In this document: piece by piece, positions 51,295-59,716 of the stretch
Layout: each line of letters starts with the position of its first letter
Numbering within the stretch: position 1 is the first letter of the stretch
Assembly: GCF_004331685.1 (NCBI RefSeq)
Contig: NZ_SJSM01000001.1
Location: forward strand, 802,994 to 866,993
DNA length: 64,000 bases
Direction of reading: 5' to 3'
DNA from: Pedobacter hiemivivus
GTDB lineage: Bacteria > Bacteroidota > Bacteroidia > Sphingobacteriales > Sphingobacteriaceae
The notes under the pieces: generated by a model
The model's input: only the letters and a program-made list of their open reading frames with translations
Told to the model about the DNA's origin: nothing
Database searches by the model: none
Program-made: the position numbers and the translations under genes

Positions 51295-51885
51295 TTATCC
51301 ATTAGTTTGTATTTCGAAAAAGTTCAAATAAGCTGTATATTTTTCGAGAACTTCTTTAGCCTTTTCCGTACAAAATAGATGACCTAATTGTGGTGTCCTA
51401 AAAAGGTCAGAACCATCCCAATCTGTCAAATCAATAGAAATATGACTATAATCTCCTACGTTCTTTTTTGACAGATCAATCTGACCAGCTGAGGTAGTAT
51501 TCAAGATCATCACCCATATTCCAGGTAGCTTTTCAGCTAATTCAGGATCATGTTTCCGTTTCAAAATAAAATCCTCCGGTTCGCCCGATTTTGGTTTGTC
51601 ATGGATTTTTTCATTTGCATCCCAACCTTCCCACTCTAATTTAACTATTTTTTCTTTTTTAGCCTGCTTAAAAACATAGCCCTTTAAACTACTCGATTCA
51701 ATGGTATTCTTTAAGCCGTCAACAACAGCTATATATTTATTGTATAGATATATAGCTGGAATCATGGGACCCATCCGCTCTATAATTATATCCCCAGTCG
51801 CATTTTTTGAAATAAAACCATAGGCCAATACATTTCCATAATCTCCCCAGGGCATTTGTTTATTTTTGATGATGTAGTATTTCAT
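51295..51885 (-). CDS. Hypothetical protein, 196 aa, immunity-type context
   Basis: The protein begins MKYYIIKNKQMPWGDYGNVL with GFISKN and IIIERMGPMIPAIYLYNKY. It then has a positively charged half (KGYVFKQAKKEKIVKLEWEG) and ends in DYSHISIDLTDWDGSDLF and TEKAKEVLEKYTAYLNF. The pattern of a strand-rich start with a terminal recognition helix recalls imm11-like proteins, but I cannot assign a family. Only 1 bp separates it from the preceding gene, so they form a pair. Confidence 0.68.
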   Translation of the reverse strand: MKYYIIKNKQMPWGDYGNVLAYGFISKNATGDIIIERMGPMIPAIYLYNKYIAVVDGLKNTIESSSLKGYVFKQAKKEKIVKLEWEGWDANEKIHDKPKSGEPEDFILKRKHDPELAEKLPGIWVMILNTTSAGQIDLSKKNVGDYSHISIDLTDWDGSDLFRTPQLGHLFCTEKAKEVLEKYTAYLNFFEIQTNG

Positions 51886-51886
51886 T

Positions 51887-52411
51887 TCAGTGGTATTCTC
51901 CTAGCTTCCATTTTTTATTAAACGCAGTAAGATCGTCATTTATATAGGATTCTAAATAACTTAACAAATCTTTATATCTTGCTTCTCCATTGGTATCATA
52001 AACCCATAGTTCTGGTTCTTCTATGCAATCAAACCATACAAGGTATATTCTTTCATAAGTATACTTGCTCCCGGCAAATACTGAAATTCGTTTGTCATTA
52101 AATATACTTCCGGCATCATTTTGCCAGTTATTAATAGAAGAGTTTACATTAGTAACAATTCCACTCAATCGTTCATCGGCTATATGACTTTCCCAGAAAC
52201 TCTCCATTTCAGTTATATCCAGCCAATCACCGTGAGTAGACTCTTCCCATCCGCCAAATTTTTCAAACCTGGATTTAAGCATCGGGCTTAATGACCTGTA
52301 GAAATTCTTTTTCAGCGTAGGAATTCCTTTTGAAAATGGAACACTAGGCTTTGGAGTACTATCGCCGACTAATTCTTCTAAAATCTCATTTAAAGCTTCT
52401 TCAATATTCAT
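51887..52411 (-). CDS. SUKH/SMI1-like hypothetical protein, 174 aa
   Basis: The protein starts MNIEEALNEILEELVGDSTP. Its second half (RISVFAGSKYTYERIYLVWF, EEPELWVYDTNGEARYKDLL, SYLESYINDD) has the strand order and the final helix of SMI1/KNR4-SUKH immunity proteins. The first 14 residues are duplicated at 45511, where they are joined to a YjbQ fragment. SUKH is the most widespread immunity superfamily of polymorphic toxins. It is 35 bp downstream of a second SUKH-like gene. Confidence 0.6.
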   Translation of the reverse strand: MNIEEALNEILEELVGDSTPKPSVPFSKGIPTLKKNFYRSLSPMLKSRFEKFGGWEESTHGDWLDITEMESFWESHIADERLSGIVTNVNSSINNWQNDAGSIFNDKRISVFAGSKYTYERIYLVWFDCIEEPELWVYDTNGEARYKDLLSYLESYINDDLTAFNKKWKLGEYH

Positions 52412-52446
52412 AATTTTTTTAACTTTATATTTCTGATTTCCAGCTT

Positions 52447-52971
52447 TTAATTCTTCTTGATTGCCTTAAAAACAGGTTCTAATGGGTAATTACTAAAGAA
52501 TAAACTGTCTTTAAATTTCGTTTGTACAATCATATTCTCAATGAGGTCAAACAAAGTATTGCCCATGAAAAATACTCCTGCTCCTTTCACATTGGTTATA
52601 AAAATATTAAGTTCATTATTTTTATAACTTGAGTCGTCCCAAAACAAAATATCTCCATTTTCACTTTTACCAAACGGAATCGCACGTTTAATCAAATCAA
52701 TATAACCATCTGGTTCTAAAGTTAAATACCAATCATTGTCAATTATTTCCAATAAGGTAGATTTTAGCTCCTTACTCTTAATCATCCACGAATCAGAATA
52801 ATTCCCCATAGGTATATAAATCAAATATAATTGACACAACAACCCATAACCGTATTCATGGACAAACTTTTTATATGACGCTGGAAATGAATTACCATTT
52901 TCGAATTTATAGTCTTCTAAAAAAGATAAATCCCCTGTTTCTTTAAAATTTTCTGTTTTCCTTAATTTCAT
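52447..52971 (-). CDS. SUKH/SMI1-KNR4-like immunity protein
   Basis: The 174-residue protein has the SUKH core: SFPASYKKFVHEYGYGLLCQ, then RAIPFGKSENGDILFWDDSS with the conserved G-x-(N)GD-x-(F)W, and NTLFDLIENMIVQTKF as the final helix. SUKH proteins neutralise nuclease and other toxins. The ATG at 52971 abuts the IS21 element directly, so its native promoter has been separated. The IS may provide a promoter or the gene may be silent. N-terminal integrity is likely but not certain. Confidence 0.78.
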   Translation of the reverse strand: MKLRKTENFKETGDLSFLEDYKFENGNSFPASYKKFVHEYGYGLLCQLYLIYIPMGNYSDSWMIKSKELKSTLLEIIDNDWYLTLEPDGYIDLIKRAIPFGKSENGDILFWDDSSYKNNELNIFITNVKGAGVFFMGNTLFDLIENMIVQTKFKDSLFFSNYPLEPVFKAIKKN

Positions 52972-52975
52972 GGAT

Positions 52976-53170
52976 ATTCCGCTGCATAGTACGCCACGAT
53001 TCCGCTAGAAAGTACGCCACCCATTCCGGAGCAAAGTACCCCAGTATTCCGCTGGAAAGGTTACCAATTATTCCGCTGCAAAGTACGCCACTTTGCTAAA
53101 GGATTAATGTTTGTAGCGGTCTGACATTCCGACACAAAGTACACCACTTATTCCGCACCAAAGTACACCA
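52976..53170 (+). repeat. Seven 21-bp terminal repeats at the left IS end
   Basis: Copies of ATTCCG-N4-AAAGTACNCCA (with variants) start at 52976, 52999, 53023, 53046, 53070, 53126 and 53150, spaced 23-24 bp apart except for one 56-bp step. IS21-type ends carry several such repeats as transposase binding sites; seven on one side is many. The fourth copy is degenerate (AAAGGTTACCA). Confidence 0.88.
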
Positions 53171-53230
53171 CTAAGCAGAGTTTAACCGCCGATTACTATA
53201 AGTTTGGTTTGTAACCAAACCCAATGTAGT

Positions 53231-54796
53231 ATGGCAAATAAGCTACTTAGTATGCATAAGATAAGACAGATACTTTTATTTCTTGACCGCGGCGTTTCCC
53301 AACGGGCGATAGAAAAAGAAGTTAAGATTACCAGGAAAACAATTGCCCTCTACCTTGGGAAGTTTCTTCAAACAGGAGTCGATTTTAGCGAACTCCTAAA
53401 GCGATCCGATGAACAGTTGGAACAGGTTTTAGGCTTGATAAAGCCACTTGTACCGGAGGATGCTGACCCCCGTAAGCTTCATTTCAATAGCCTGATTGAA
53501 TACTTCAATAAAGAGCTTAGCCGAACTGGTGTGACCCGTTTACTACTTTGGGAAGAGTACATCAGAGAATATCCAACTGGTTTCCAGTATTCCCGATTCT
53601 GTGAACTGTTACAAGATCAAATGAAGCTGAACAATGCGGTCATGCATTTCGTCCACTATCCTGCAAAGCTGCTGGAAGTAGACTTTGCGGGTGATGTGCT
53701 GCATTATGGTGATCCATCAACTGGTGAGTTGATTGCTTGTCCGGTATATGTTGCAGTATTGCCTTTCAGTGGTTATGGTTATGTAGAGGCTTTACCCGAT
53801 GCGAAGCTTCCGCAGGTGGTAAAAGCGTTGAATAACACACTTGATTACCTTGGTGGAGTGCCGCTAAGTGTTAAATCAGATAATATGAGGCAGTGGGTAT
53901 CCAAGAGCTGCAAGTATGAGCCTGCCTTTACCGATATGTTAGAGACCTGGGCAAACCATAACAATATTGCTTTATTGGCAGCCAGGCCATACAAGCCTAA
54001 AGATAAGCCCTCTGTAGAAAACAACGTTAAGATCACCTACAGACGTATTTATGCCGCTTTGCGCAACCATACGTTTCATAGTCTGGCTGAACTCAACAAG
54101 GCTATCCGGGAAAAGTTGGACCAGCATCATCAGCTCAATTTCCAGAAAAAGATATTCAGCAGACAGGAGTTATTTGATAGTCAGGAAAGCGCATTGTTGC
54201 AGCCACTGCCTGAGTCCGCATACAGTATCAGGCATTACACCAAAGCAAAAGTACAGAAGCATTATCATGTGCTGGTGGGTGAAGACTGGCACTTTTACTC
54301 TGTTCCATACCGCTACATTGGAAAGGAAGTACGCATCGCCTATTGTGCAGATCATGTTGAGATCTACCATGATGGACAAAGAATCGCTGTTCATACCAGG
54401 AACTACACCAGCCATGGCTACACCAGTGTCAAGGAGCATATGCCCGAAAGACATCAGGCCATCACCCGTCAGCGTGGATGGAGCCCGGAGTATTACCTGA
54501 AAAAAGCAGCCGATAACGGACCGCATACCTTGGAGTTCTTTAAAAAAGTAATGGACAGTAAACTGGTGATCGACCAGTCTTATACTTCCTGTATCGGCCT
54601 GCTCAGGTTGATGGGAGGTTATGGGCCAATACGCATGGAGGCTGCCTGTAAAAGAGGATTACGGGGGCATAAGTTCAGCTACACTGCCATCAAGAATATC
54701 CTGGATAACAACATGGATATGCTGGAAGAAGAGATCGAACCAGAGTTCCGTATCCCTGCTCAAAACAATCTGAGAGGCCCTGAAGCCTATAATTAG
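53231..54796 (+). CDS. istA: IS21-family transposase IstA
   Basis: The ATG at 53231 (MANKLLSMHKIRQILLFLDR) is the likely start; an in-frame TTG lies nine codons earlier. The 521-residue protein has an N-terminal HTH (GVSQRAIEKEVKITRKTIAL), then the rve/DDE integrase core with the first Asp in LLEVDFAGDVLHYGD, the second in VKSDNMRQWV and the Glu in DKPSVENNVKITYRRIY. A C-terminal Mu-type domain follows. It cuts and joins the IS ends. istB is 21 bp downstream. Confidence 0.95.
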   Translation: MANKLLSMHKIRQILLFLDRGVSQRAIEKEVKITRKTIALYLGKFLQTGVDFSELLKRSDEQLEQVLGLIKPLVPEDADPRKLHFNSLIEYFNKELSRTGVTRLLLWEEYIREYPTGFQYSRFCELLQDQMKLNNAVMHFVHYPAKLLEVDFAGDVLHYGDPSTGELIACPVYVAVLPFSGYGYVEALPDAKLPQVVKALNNTLDYLGGVPLSVKSDNMRQWVSKSCKYEPAFTDMLETWANHNNIALLAARPYKPKDKPSVENNVKITYRRIYAALRNHTFHSLAELNKAIREKLDQHHQLNFQKKIFSRQELFDSQESALLQPLPESAYSIRHYTKAKVQKHYHVLVGEDWHFYSVPYRYIGKEVRIAYCADHVEIYHDGQRIAVHTRNYTSHGYTSVKEHMPERHQAITRQRGWSPEYYLKKAADNGPHTLEFFKKVMDSKLVIDQSYTSCIGLLRLMGGYGPIRMEAACKRGLRGHKFSYTAIKNILDNNMDMLEEEIEPEFRIPAQNNLRGPEAYN

Positions 54797-54817
54797 TCAT
54801 AATCATATAATTCAATA

Positions 54818-55549
54818 ATGAATACACAAAACACAGTAGAACAACTTAAAACACTTAAACTGACCGGTATGGCCAAGCGCTATGAGGCCGCATTATCACT
54901 CCCTGTCCATGAACTGCAGGATGTTCATGCTTTGATTGCTATGATCACCGAGGCAGAAGTAGAATATCGCGATCACGCCCGCACACAAAAGTATCTCAAG
55001 GCCAGCAAACTGCGCTACCATGCTTTACCTGAGGATATACTTTGCAATGCTGAAAGAGGCATTACCGGGGAGCAGGTGTTAAGGCTCTCTGATGGCATGT
55101 TTATAGAAAAAGGCGAGAATGTACTGATCACTGGTGCTACTGGCTGTGGCAAATCGTTTCTGGCTTGTGCCCTGGGACGAAGTTCCTGCCTATTGGGTTA
55201 CCGCACCCAATACTTCAGTATGAACAAATTCCTGGATGCGTTGGCCCAGGCCAGGCTTGATGGATCTTATCTGAAATGGATCAGGGGGATCTCTGCAAAC
55301 AAGTTGCTCATCCTGGATGACTTTGGACTAAAGGCTTTGAATAATGATGCCAGAATTGCCCTGCTGGATATCTTGGAAGATAGATATGGGAATGGTTCTA
55401 CAATGATCACTTCGCAACTGCCGGTGGACAGCTGGTACAACTTTATTGATGAACCTACGCTGGCTGACGCCATTATGGACAGACTGGCAGCTTCTGCACA
55501 CAGAATAGCCCTTACGGGCAAGTCTTTAAGAAAGAAAAAAAATCATTAA
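54818..55549 (+). CDS. istB: IS21-family helper ATPase IstB
   Basis: The 243-residue DnaC-like AAA+ protein has Walker A in ITGATGCGKSFLACALG and Walker B in KLLILDDFGLK, plus the sensor-like SQLPVDSWYNFI and the C-terminal DAIMDRLAASAHRIALTGKS. IstB assists target capture by IstA. The N-terminal TLKLTGMAKRYEAALSLPV is the standard IstB lead. All motifs are intact. Confidence 0.95.
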   Translation: MNTQNTVEQLKTLKLTGMAKRYEAALSLPVHELQDVHALIAMITEAEVEYRDHARTQKYLKASKLRYHALPEDILCNAERGITGEQVLRLSDGMFIEKGENVLITGATGCGKSFLACALGRSSCLLGYRTQYFSMNKFLDALAQARLDGSYLKWIRGISANKLLILDDFGLKALNNDARIALLDILEDRYGNGSTMITSQLPVDSWYNFIDEPTLADAIMDRLAASAHRIALTGKSLRKKKNH

Positions 55550-55597
55550 GTTTGAAAAATATCACTCTTGCTTAGTAGTGATACTGGCCGGTTTGGC

Positions 55598-55664
55598 TGG
55601 CGTACTTTGCTCCGGAATAAATGGGGTACTTTAGTGCGGAACACTGGTGTACTTTCGTCGGAAT
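55598..55664 (-). repeat. Three terminal repeats at the right IS end
   Basis: Three inverted copies of the 21-bp unit (55598-55618, 55622-55642, 55645-55664). On the minus strand they read TTCCGGAGCAAAGTACGCC, TTCCGCACTAAAGTACCCC and TTCCGACGAAAGTACACC. The number differs from the seven at the left end, which is normal for IS21. Confidence 0.85.
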
Positions 55665-55794
55665 ATCTATTCATAGCTTGTATATTAAAAGCTATCTAAG
55701 CTTTCATTAGTTCTGAGTACAGATTCATCTTCTTTCCTTTTTGAAATTAGTCATCCATTCTACTTCTATTACATCTCATCACTGTTCTTGAAAT

Positions 55795-56448
55795 CTATAA
55801 AATTACTTTGTTTTTCATCTCTATAAATTTTGGCAGATAATTGGCGTTTAACTTTATTAACTGATTTTCATATAATTCAAACAATTTCCTTAACTCATCA
55901 TCACTAAGCCCTGCCATTTTTCCAACATAATAAAATCTAAGCACTCTTTTTTCGTACGATGTATTTAAACCGGATGTATCAATTTTTTCCTCATTTACAA
56001 TTTTATTTAGAATTACTGGATTTGTACAATCTTTTAAAAATGGCTCAATGATACTGGACAAATATGCAAGCCATGTTTGTATTAATGGTAAAGTTTCTTC
56101 GCCAAATTCATATATTAGATTAGTATACTTATCCGGATACTCTGCTCCAAAATAATATTCACTAATAAATTTTATGCTTCCGCCCCATACTTTATCATCC
56201 AAGACTTTAATACCAATCTCTTTTAATTTTTTTTCAATTGTTGTATTACAATAATACACCCTGGTTTCAACTTCTATAAAGCCAGCTCTTCTATACATAT
56301 AGATGAAAATACTGAATTGATGATCATTATTTAATTTAGTAAATACTTCTTTAGACTTTTTGTACTGATATCCTTCCTTCTCTAAGGATAATGATATACC
56401 ACCAACAAAAGCATCTCGAAAAGATTTTAAATCGCTAATTTCCTTCAT
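55795..56448 (-). CDS. Hypothetical protein, 217 aa, immunity-type context
   Basis: A soluble protein (LKSFRDAFVGGISLSLEKEG, YQYKKSKEVFTKLNNDHQFS) whose N-terminal design, a helix leading into a G-(F/Y)-x-(Y/K)KK motif and a beta sheet, recalls DUF4304-type proteins. The second half is helical (LPLIQTWLAYLSSIIEPFLK; ELRKLFELYENQLIKLNANY). Family not certain. It is the first gene left of the LRR-like gene, separated by a coding-like gap (56455-56595). Confidence 0.66.
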   Translation of the reverse strand: MKEISDLKSFRDAFVGGISLSLEKEGYQYKKSKEVFTKLNNDHQFSIFIYMYRRAGFIEVETRVYYCNTTIEKKLKEIGIKVLDDKVWGGSIKFISEYYFGAEYPDKYTNLIYEFGEETLPLIQTWLAYLSSIIEPFLKDCTNPVILNKIVNEEKIDTSGLNTSYEKRVLRFYYVGKMAGLSDDELRKLFELYENQLIKLNANYLPKFIEMKNKVIL

Positions 56449-56463
56449 TTGTTCTTTGGTGTT

Positions 56464-56595
56464 AATTTAAAAATTTGTTCTCTCTACTCTCAAACTACCT
56501 GGTTCTATTTTTGTAGGATCACTTCCTTTAGGTAATACATCACTTCGACTTGAGCCATTAAATGTTCCTAAGTAAGTATTTAAATCATCACAGAA
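56464..56595 (-). pseudogene. Coding-like tail without a start, possible toxin C-terminus remnant
   Basis: On the minus strand 43 codons follow the stop of the LRR-like gene in the same frame: DDLNTYLGTFNGSSRSDVLP, then KGSDPTKIEPGSLRVERTNF and a TAA. There is no start codon. The hydrophilic, Gly/Ser/Pro-rich sequence resembles the end of a secreted or polymorphic-toxin protein. It precedes the 217-residue immunity-type gene, as a toxin gene would. Confidence 0.4.
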
Positions 56596-57387
56596 CTAAA
56601 AATAGCTTTTCTGCAAAAAGCGGTTTATTTCCTGTACTTTTTGGTTTCCAGACAGATTAATTTTCTCTATTTTTTTCAAATCCTTGAAATTTTCAACATT
56701 AAAAACTCCAATTTTACTTGACAAGTAGCATTTTTCGAGATTTTTTAAAAATCTAATAAAGGAGAAATCCTTCACTTTATTAGCATCAATACGTAGATGC
56801 TTTAGATTCTTCAGCATGCCTATGCCATCCAAATTCTCCATTTTACTCAATTCAAGCAATTCTAGAAAAACTATTTGTTCACATCCCGCCAAAAAACTGA
56901 TATCTTCAAGATGAGTCTTAATGATTCGTAATCGTTCAATTGTCTTCAATGCAGCTCCAGATTTAAAATAATTACTTTTTAGGCCTGCCAATGTCAAGTC
57001 TTTGATCGTCTTTACAGCCCAGATTTCATCAATCCCTTTACGATCCCAAGATACTAACTTCTCGATTTTTGGAAATAGAGAAAAATCCAGTTCAGTTTTA
57101 TCATCGTTATCTAACCACAGAACTTTTACATTTTTACAAGAATGTATTCCTTTAATATTTTTAATATTCGTCCAATAAACTAGTAACTCTTCGATGAAAT
57201 CGAATTCGGTCAAATCTGGCAAGAATGAGTGATTCCAACCAATCCCATCTTTGTCTGAGGTTATAATCAATTTTTTTAAATGATTATTCAACATATACTC
57301 AGCTAATTTACTTTGATTTTCATCTGTTAGAATCTGATATTCCATGTCAAATTTGGTAAACTTATATGTAGGAAATGAATTTTTCAT
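56596..57387 (-). CDS. Leucine-rich-repeat-like protein, 263 aa
   Basis: The protein contains irregular 22-24-residue repeats from about residue 65 (CKNVKVLWLDNDDKTELDFS; LKTIERLRIIKTHLEDISFL; LKNLKHLRIDANKVKDFSFI), typical of bacterial LRRs. It resembles the proteins at 62135 and 63053. The reading frame is open 36 codons upstream of the ATG at 57387, with a protein-like sequence (EAEIIKLNGGIKEGLCVAKK), perhaps a fused remnant. LRR proteins occur as immunity proteins. No signal peptide. Confidence 0.68.
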   Translation of the reverse strand: MKNSFPTYKFTKFDMEYQILTDENQSKLAEYMLNNHLKKLIITSDKDGIGWNHSFLPDLTEFDFIEELLVYWTNIKNIKGIHSCKNVKVLWLDNDDKTELDFSLFPKIEKLVSWDRKGIDEIWAVKTIKDLTLAGLKSNYFKSGAALKTIERLRIIKTHLEDISFLAGCEQIVFLELLELSKMENLDGIGMLKNLKHLRIDANKVKDFSFIRFLKNLEKCYLSSKIGVFNVENFKDLKKIEKINLSGNQKVQEINRFLQKSYF

Positions 57388-57585
57388 ATTTAATTTTTTT
57401 GCAACACATAGACCTTCTTTTATACCGCCATTTAGTTTTATTATCTCCGCTTCCCTCTTTAAAACTGCACTATCAGAAGTGTTATTAATGTTTTCTATTT
57501 TTTATCTAATTCATTTTATCATTAACCATCAGATAGTCTCTTCTAATAGTTTTATATCTTTTTTCATTATTGCTGAGTATAGGCT

Positions 57586-58221
57586 TTACTTCGTAAACTC
57601 AAAGACCAGTAAACGTTCGATGATACCGTCTTTGTAGCTGCCTTCTTTAAAATTTTCTTGAGCCCACTCTAAAGCTTTGTCTTTGCCATATAACAAAAGA
57701 ACAATGCAGGTAACCATTAATATTTCTCTTTCCTGATACGAATTATAAAATTTATATAAAAAAGGATGTTTATTGATGATACCCAGATAAATACTTTCAA
57801 GTGTTGGAAAAGTACTGATCAAATTAAATGCCCCTGCTTCAAGTTCACTTTTTATTTCTTCAACAACGTCAGTTAAATTAACTTCCGTTTTATAGGGCAA
57901 GGATAAGAACATGTTGGATTCTGAAAAATGGCTTATACTGCCAGCAAAAATTGGATATTTTGATAAGTGATCAGTAATAAAGAAGCTTTCGATCTTTTTG
58001 ACACTTGGATAATATAACCCAATTGTACATGCGACATAAATTGTATTGGAATCTAATCTATGTAGCCTGGCCGAAAAAGTAATCTTCTCCTGTCTGTTAA
58101 AATCTGACTTTATTTTTCTGACAAAGTCACGTTTGCCTTTTTCTACAAATTGTCTTTCCAACAGAAAAGGTCTAAACTCAGATACAACCTCTTCTAGTAT
58201 ATTACCAAGTCCTTTTGACAT
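57586..58221 (-). CDS. Hypothetical protein, 211 aa, paralogue B
   Basis: Paralogue of 50453-51088, with a nearly unchanged first third (MSKGLGNILEEVVSEFRPFL through ITFS-x-RLHRLDS) at protein and DNA level and clear divergence later (YPIFAGSISHFSESNMFLSL versus YPVVAGSISHFSERNIYLSV). The duplication is therefore old in part but homogenised at the 5' end. Function unknown. Confidence 0.72.
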   Translation of the reverse strand: MSKGLGNILEEVVSEFRPFLLERQFVEKGKRDFVRKIKSDFNRQEKITFSARLHRLDSNTIYVACTIGLYYPSVKKIESFFITDHLSKYPIFAGSISHFSESNMFLSLPYKTEVNLTDVVEEIKSELEAGAFNLISTFPTLESIYLGIINKHPFLYKFYNSYQEREILMVTCIVLLLYGKDKALEWAQENFKEGSYKDGIIERLLVFEFTK

Positions 58222-58298
58222 GTTCCTTTTTTTAGGTTTATAAAGGCCTCTAAGCCCATTTCAATCAACTTCAATATTACAAAACTACTTTTGTTCAT
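58194..58298 (-). pseudogene. Second tail fragment of the 216-residue gene family
   Basis: A 34-codon frame beginning MNKSSFVILKLIEMGLEAFI and continuing NLKKGTCQKDLVIY overlaps the start of paralogue B. Its LKLIEMGLEAFINLKK part matches SKLIEWGLEAVKDAINLKK at 51061-51210 and SKLIEIGLRDR at the end of the intact gene. In another frame a different tail (EYLGFITGALADEQK-stop, 58285-58338) is joined just upstream. Confidence 0.5.
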
Positions 58299-58356
58299 CA
58301 GCTAAAGCACCTGTAATAAAACCTAAGTACTCTCTTTCTCATCTTCTTAATAAATT

Positions 58357-58968
58357 TTAAACAACTGTCTTCCTTATTTGCCTTTTTACAAAAATAGATT
58401 CATTATTAGATTCAAAAAAAGAAGGATCTTTTACGTTTAGACTTAACTTTTCACAATACTGAACCAGTATCTCCTTATCAATTCTTTTAGCCTTTTCCTG
58501 CACTTTGTAGTATTCTATATTTTCAAACCATAGTGCTTCTCCATTTTCATTAAATTGCCAAATGCCCTTATCATCAACAATCGACTGCACTGATCGAACG
58601 ATCTTTCCAGAGTCGCTCATAACCAAAGAGTTTCGATGTATTTCAGACTCCATAGAGTTAATATCAAACTGAATGTTAATAGAATTAAGACTTTTGCAAA
58701 TGTAATTGCACAAGGTGGCCCATCCTCCCGAATTGCCTAACACAACTACACCTTTTTTCAATTGCTTTGGCTTAAAAAAAACAGCTCCTAAGAACACTGC
58801 CGGAGATTGACCATAAAGTTTTTCCATATACACATCCTCAATCGAATTATTAAATAATTCAATTTCAAAAGAACTTGTAAGACTGTCTTCTTTCAAAAAA
58901 GTATATATCTGCTCGATATTTAACTCAACATATACGATATAAAGACTTTTAAAGCTATCAATGGTCAT
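58357..58968 (-). CDS. Hypothetical protein, 203 aa, immunity-type context
   Basis: The ATG at 58968 (MTIDSFKSLYIVYVELNIEQ) is preferred; an in-frame ATG seven codons earlier is also possible. The protein is soluble (AVFLGAVFFKPKQLKKGVVV; LGNSGGWATLCNYICKSLNS; IVDDKGIWQFNENGEALWFE). Family unknown. Its start lies 55 bp after the stop of the 216-residue gene. Confidence 0.66.
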   Translation of the reverse strand: MTIDSFKSLYIVYVELNIEQIYTFLKEDSLTSSFEIELFNNSIEDVYMEKLYGQSPAVFLGAVFFKPKQLKKGVVVLGNSGGWATLCNYICKSLNSINIQFDINSMESEIHRNSLVMSDSGKIVRSVQSIVDDKGIWQFNENGEALWFENIEYYKVQEKAKRIDKEILVQYCEKLSLNVKDPSFFESNNESIFVKRQIRKTVV

Positions 58969-59023
58969 ATTATATTTTTTATGAAACAATTTTTAGTCAT
59001 GTACTATTATTAGTATACCATAC

Positions 59024-59674
59024 TTACCTATCTCTAAGTCCTATTTCAATCAACTTAGACGCTACAGCCAATATGTTAGGGGACAAGTTTAGGATCCATT
59101 GATAATCAAGTCCCTCCGTAGAATCTGTTTCATCCCATAGGTTGGTTCCAACGCATCGAATATAAATAGTGTTGTTATTAATGTAACACTCGCCTAGCTG
59201 ATATTCTTTTGCGGGTTCTGGAAATCTTAATGTAAAGTAGTTACGATACTGATTGTAGCCAATAACAATCAGCTTGCCTTCTAATTCATTGTGAATAGAA
59301 AGTCGAAATTTATTTTCTTCAAATTCAATTTCGATAAAATCCTGTGCCTTATCAATTTGAAGATTATTTTGATTTATTTCTCTTATAAGTTCAGCAACAT
59401 ACATACCTCCTGGATACTTTAAAAAATCAATTTTAAAATGTGTATCTTTTTTTTTGTAGAAAGAATTAAAAATAAAGTATCTATTATCTTTAATCTCAAT
59501 ATTTTCAATAGGTACCAAACTTTCATCCTGATAAGGTGTCTCATTTACCATCATCTTATCTTTCCATAAATGAAAAACCTCTCCTAAATTAATATCCAAG
59601 TACGCATTAGTCCAAGTTGGGTTATATTTTAAAACTAAAATTTCAGCTTTTTTGTTAATCTCCCTTATATCCAT
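59024..59674 (-). CDS. Hypothetical protein, 216 aa, intact member of a fragmented family
   Basis: A soluble beta-rich protein (NPTWTNAYLDINLGEVFHLW; EIKDNRYFIFNSFYKKKDTH; YQLGECYINNNTIYIRCVGT) ending in SPNILAVASKLIEIGLRDR. That end is found, truncated, in front of both 211-residue paralogues (51061 and 58194). It therefore belongs to a gene family that once lay upstream of the 211-residue family. Function unknown. Confidence 0.68.
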   Translation of the reverse strand: MDIREINKKAEILVLKYNPTWTNAYLDINLGEVFHLWKDKMMVNETPYQDESLVPIENIEIKDNRYFIFNSFYKKKDTHFKIDFLKYPGGMYVAELIREINQNNLQIDKAQDFIEIEFEENKFRLSIHNELEGKLIVIGYNQYRNYFTLRFPEPAKEYQLGECYINNNTIYIRCVGTNLWDETDSTEGLDYQWILNLSPNILAVASKLIEIGLRDR

Positions 59675-59716
59675 AATTTTTTAATTTGAATCCCTGTGTA
59701 GCTTTAATTTGTTTTC

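Larger units (their letters stand above)
52973..55667 (+). mobile_element. IS21-family insertion sequence (istA + istB)
   Basis: About 2.7 kb bounded by inverted ends beginning GATATTCCG on both sides (CGGAATATC at 55659-55667). It carries istA and istB and multiple internal terminal repeats, all hallmarks of IS21. I could not identify a clear target-site duplication: the flanks are TTTCATG on the left and TATTCAT on the right. Exact outer bases may differ by a few nt. Both ORFs appear intact, so the element should be functional. Confidence 0.92.

Noticed and set aside
52966..55675. Target-site duplication of the IS21 element
   Set aside because: The flanks TTTCATG and TATTCAT share letters only with an offset, so no clean duplication can be claimed.
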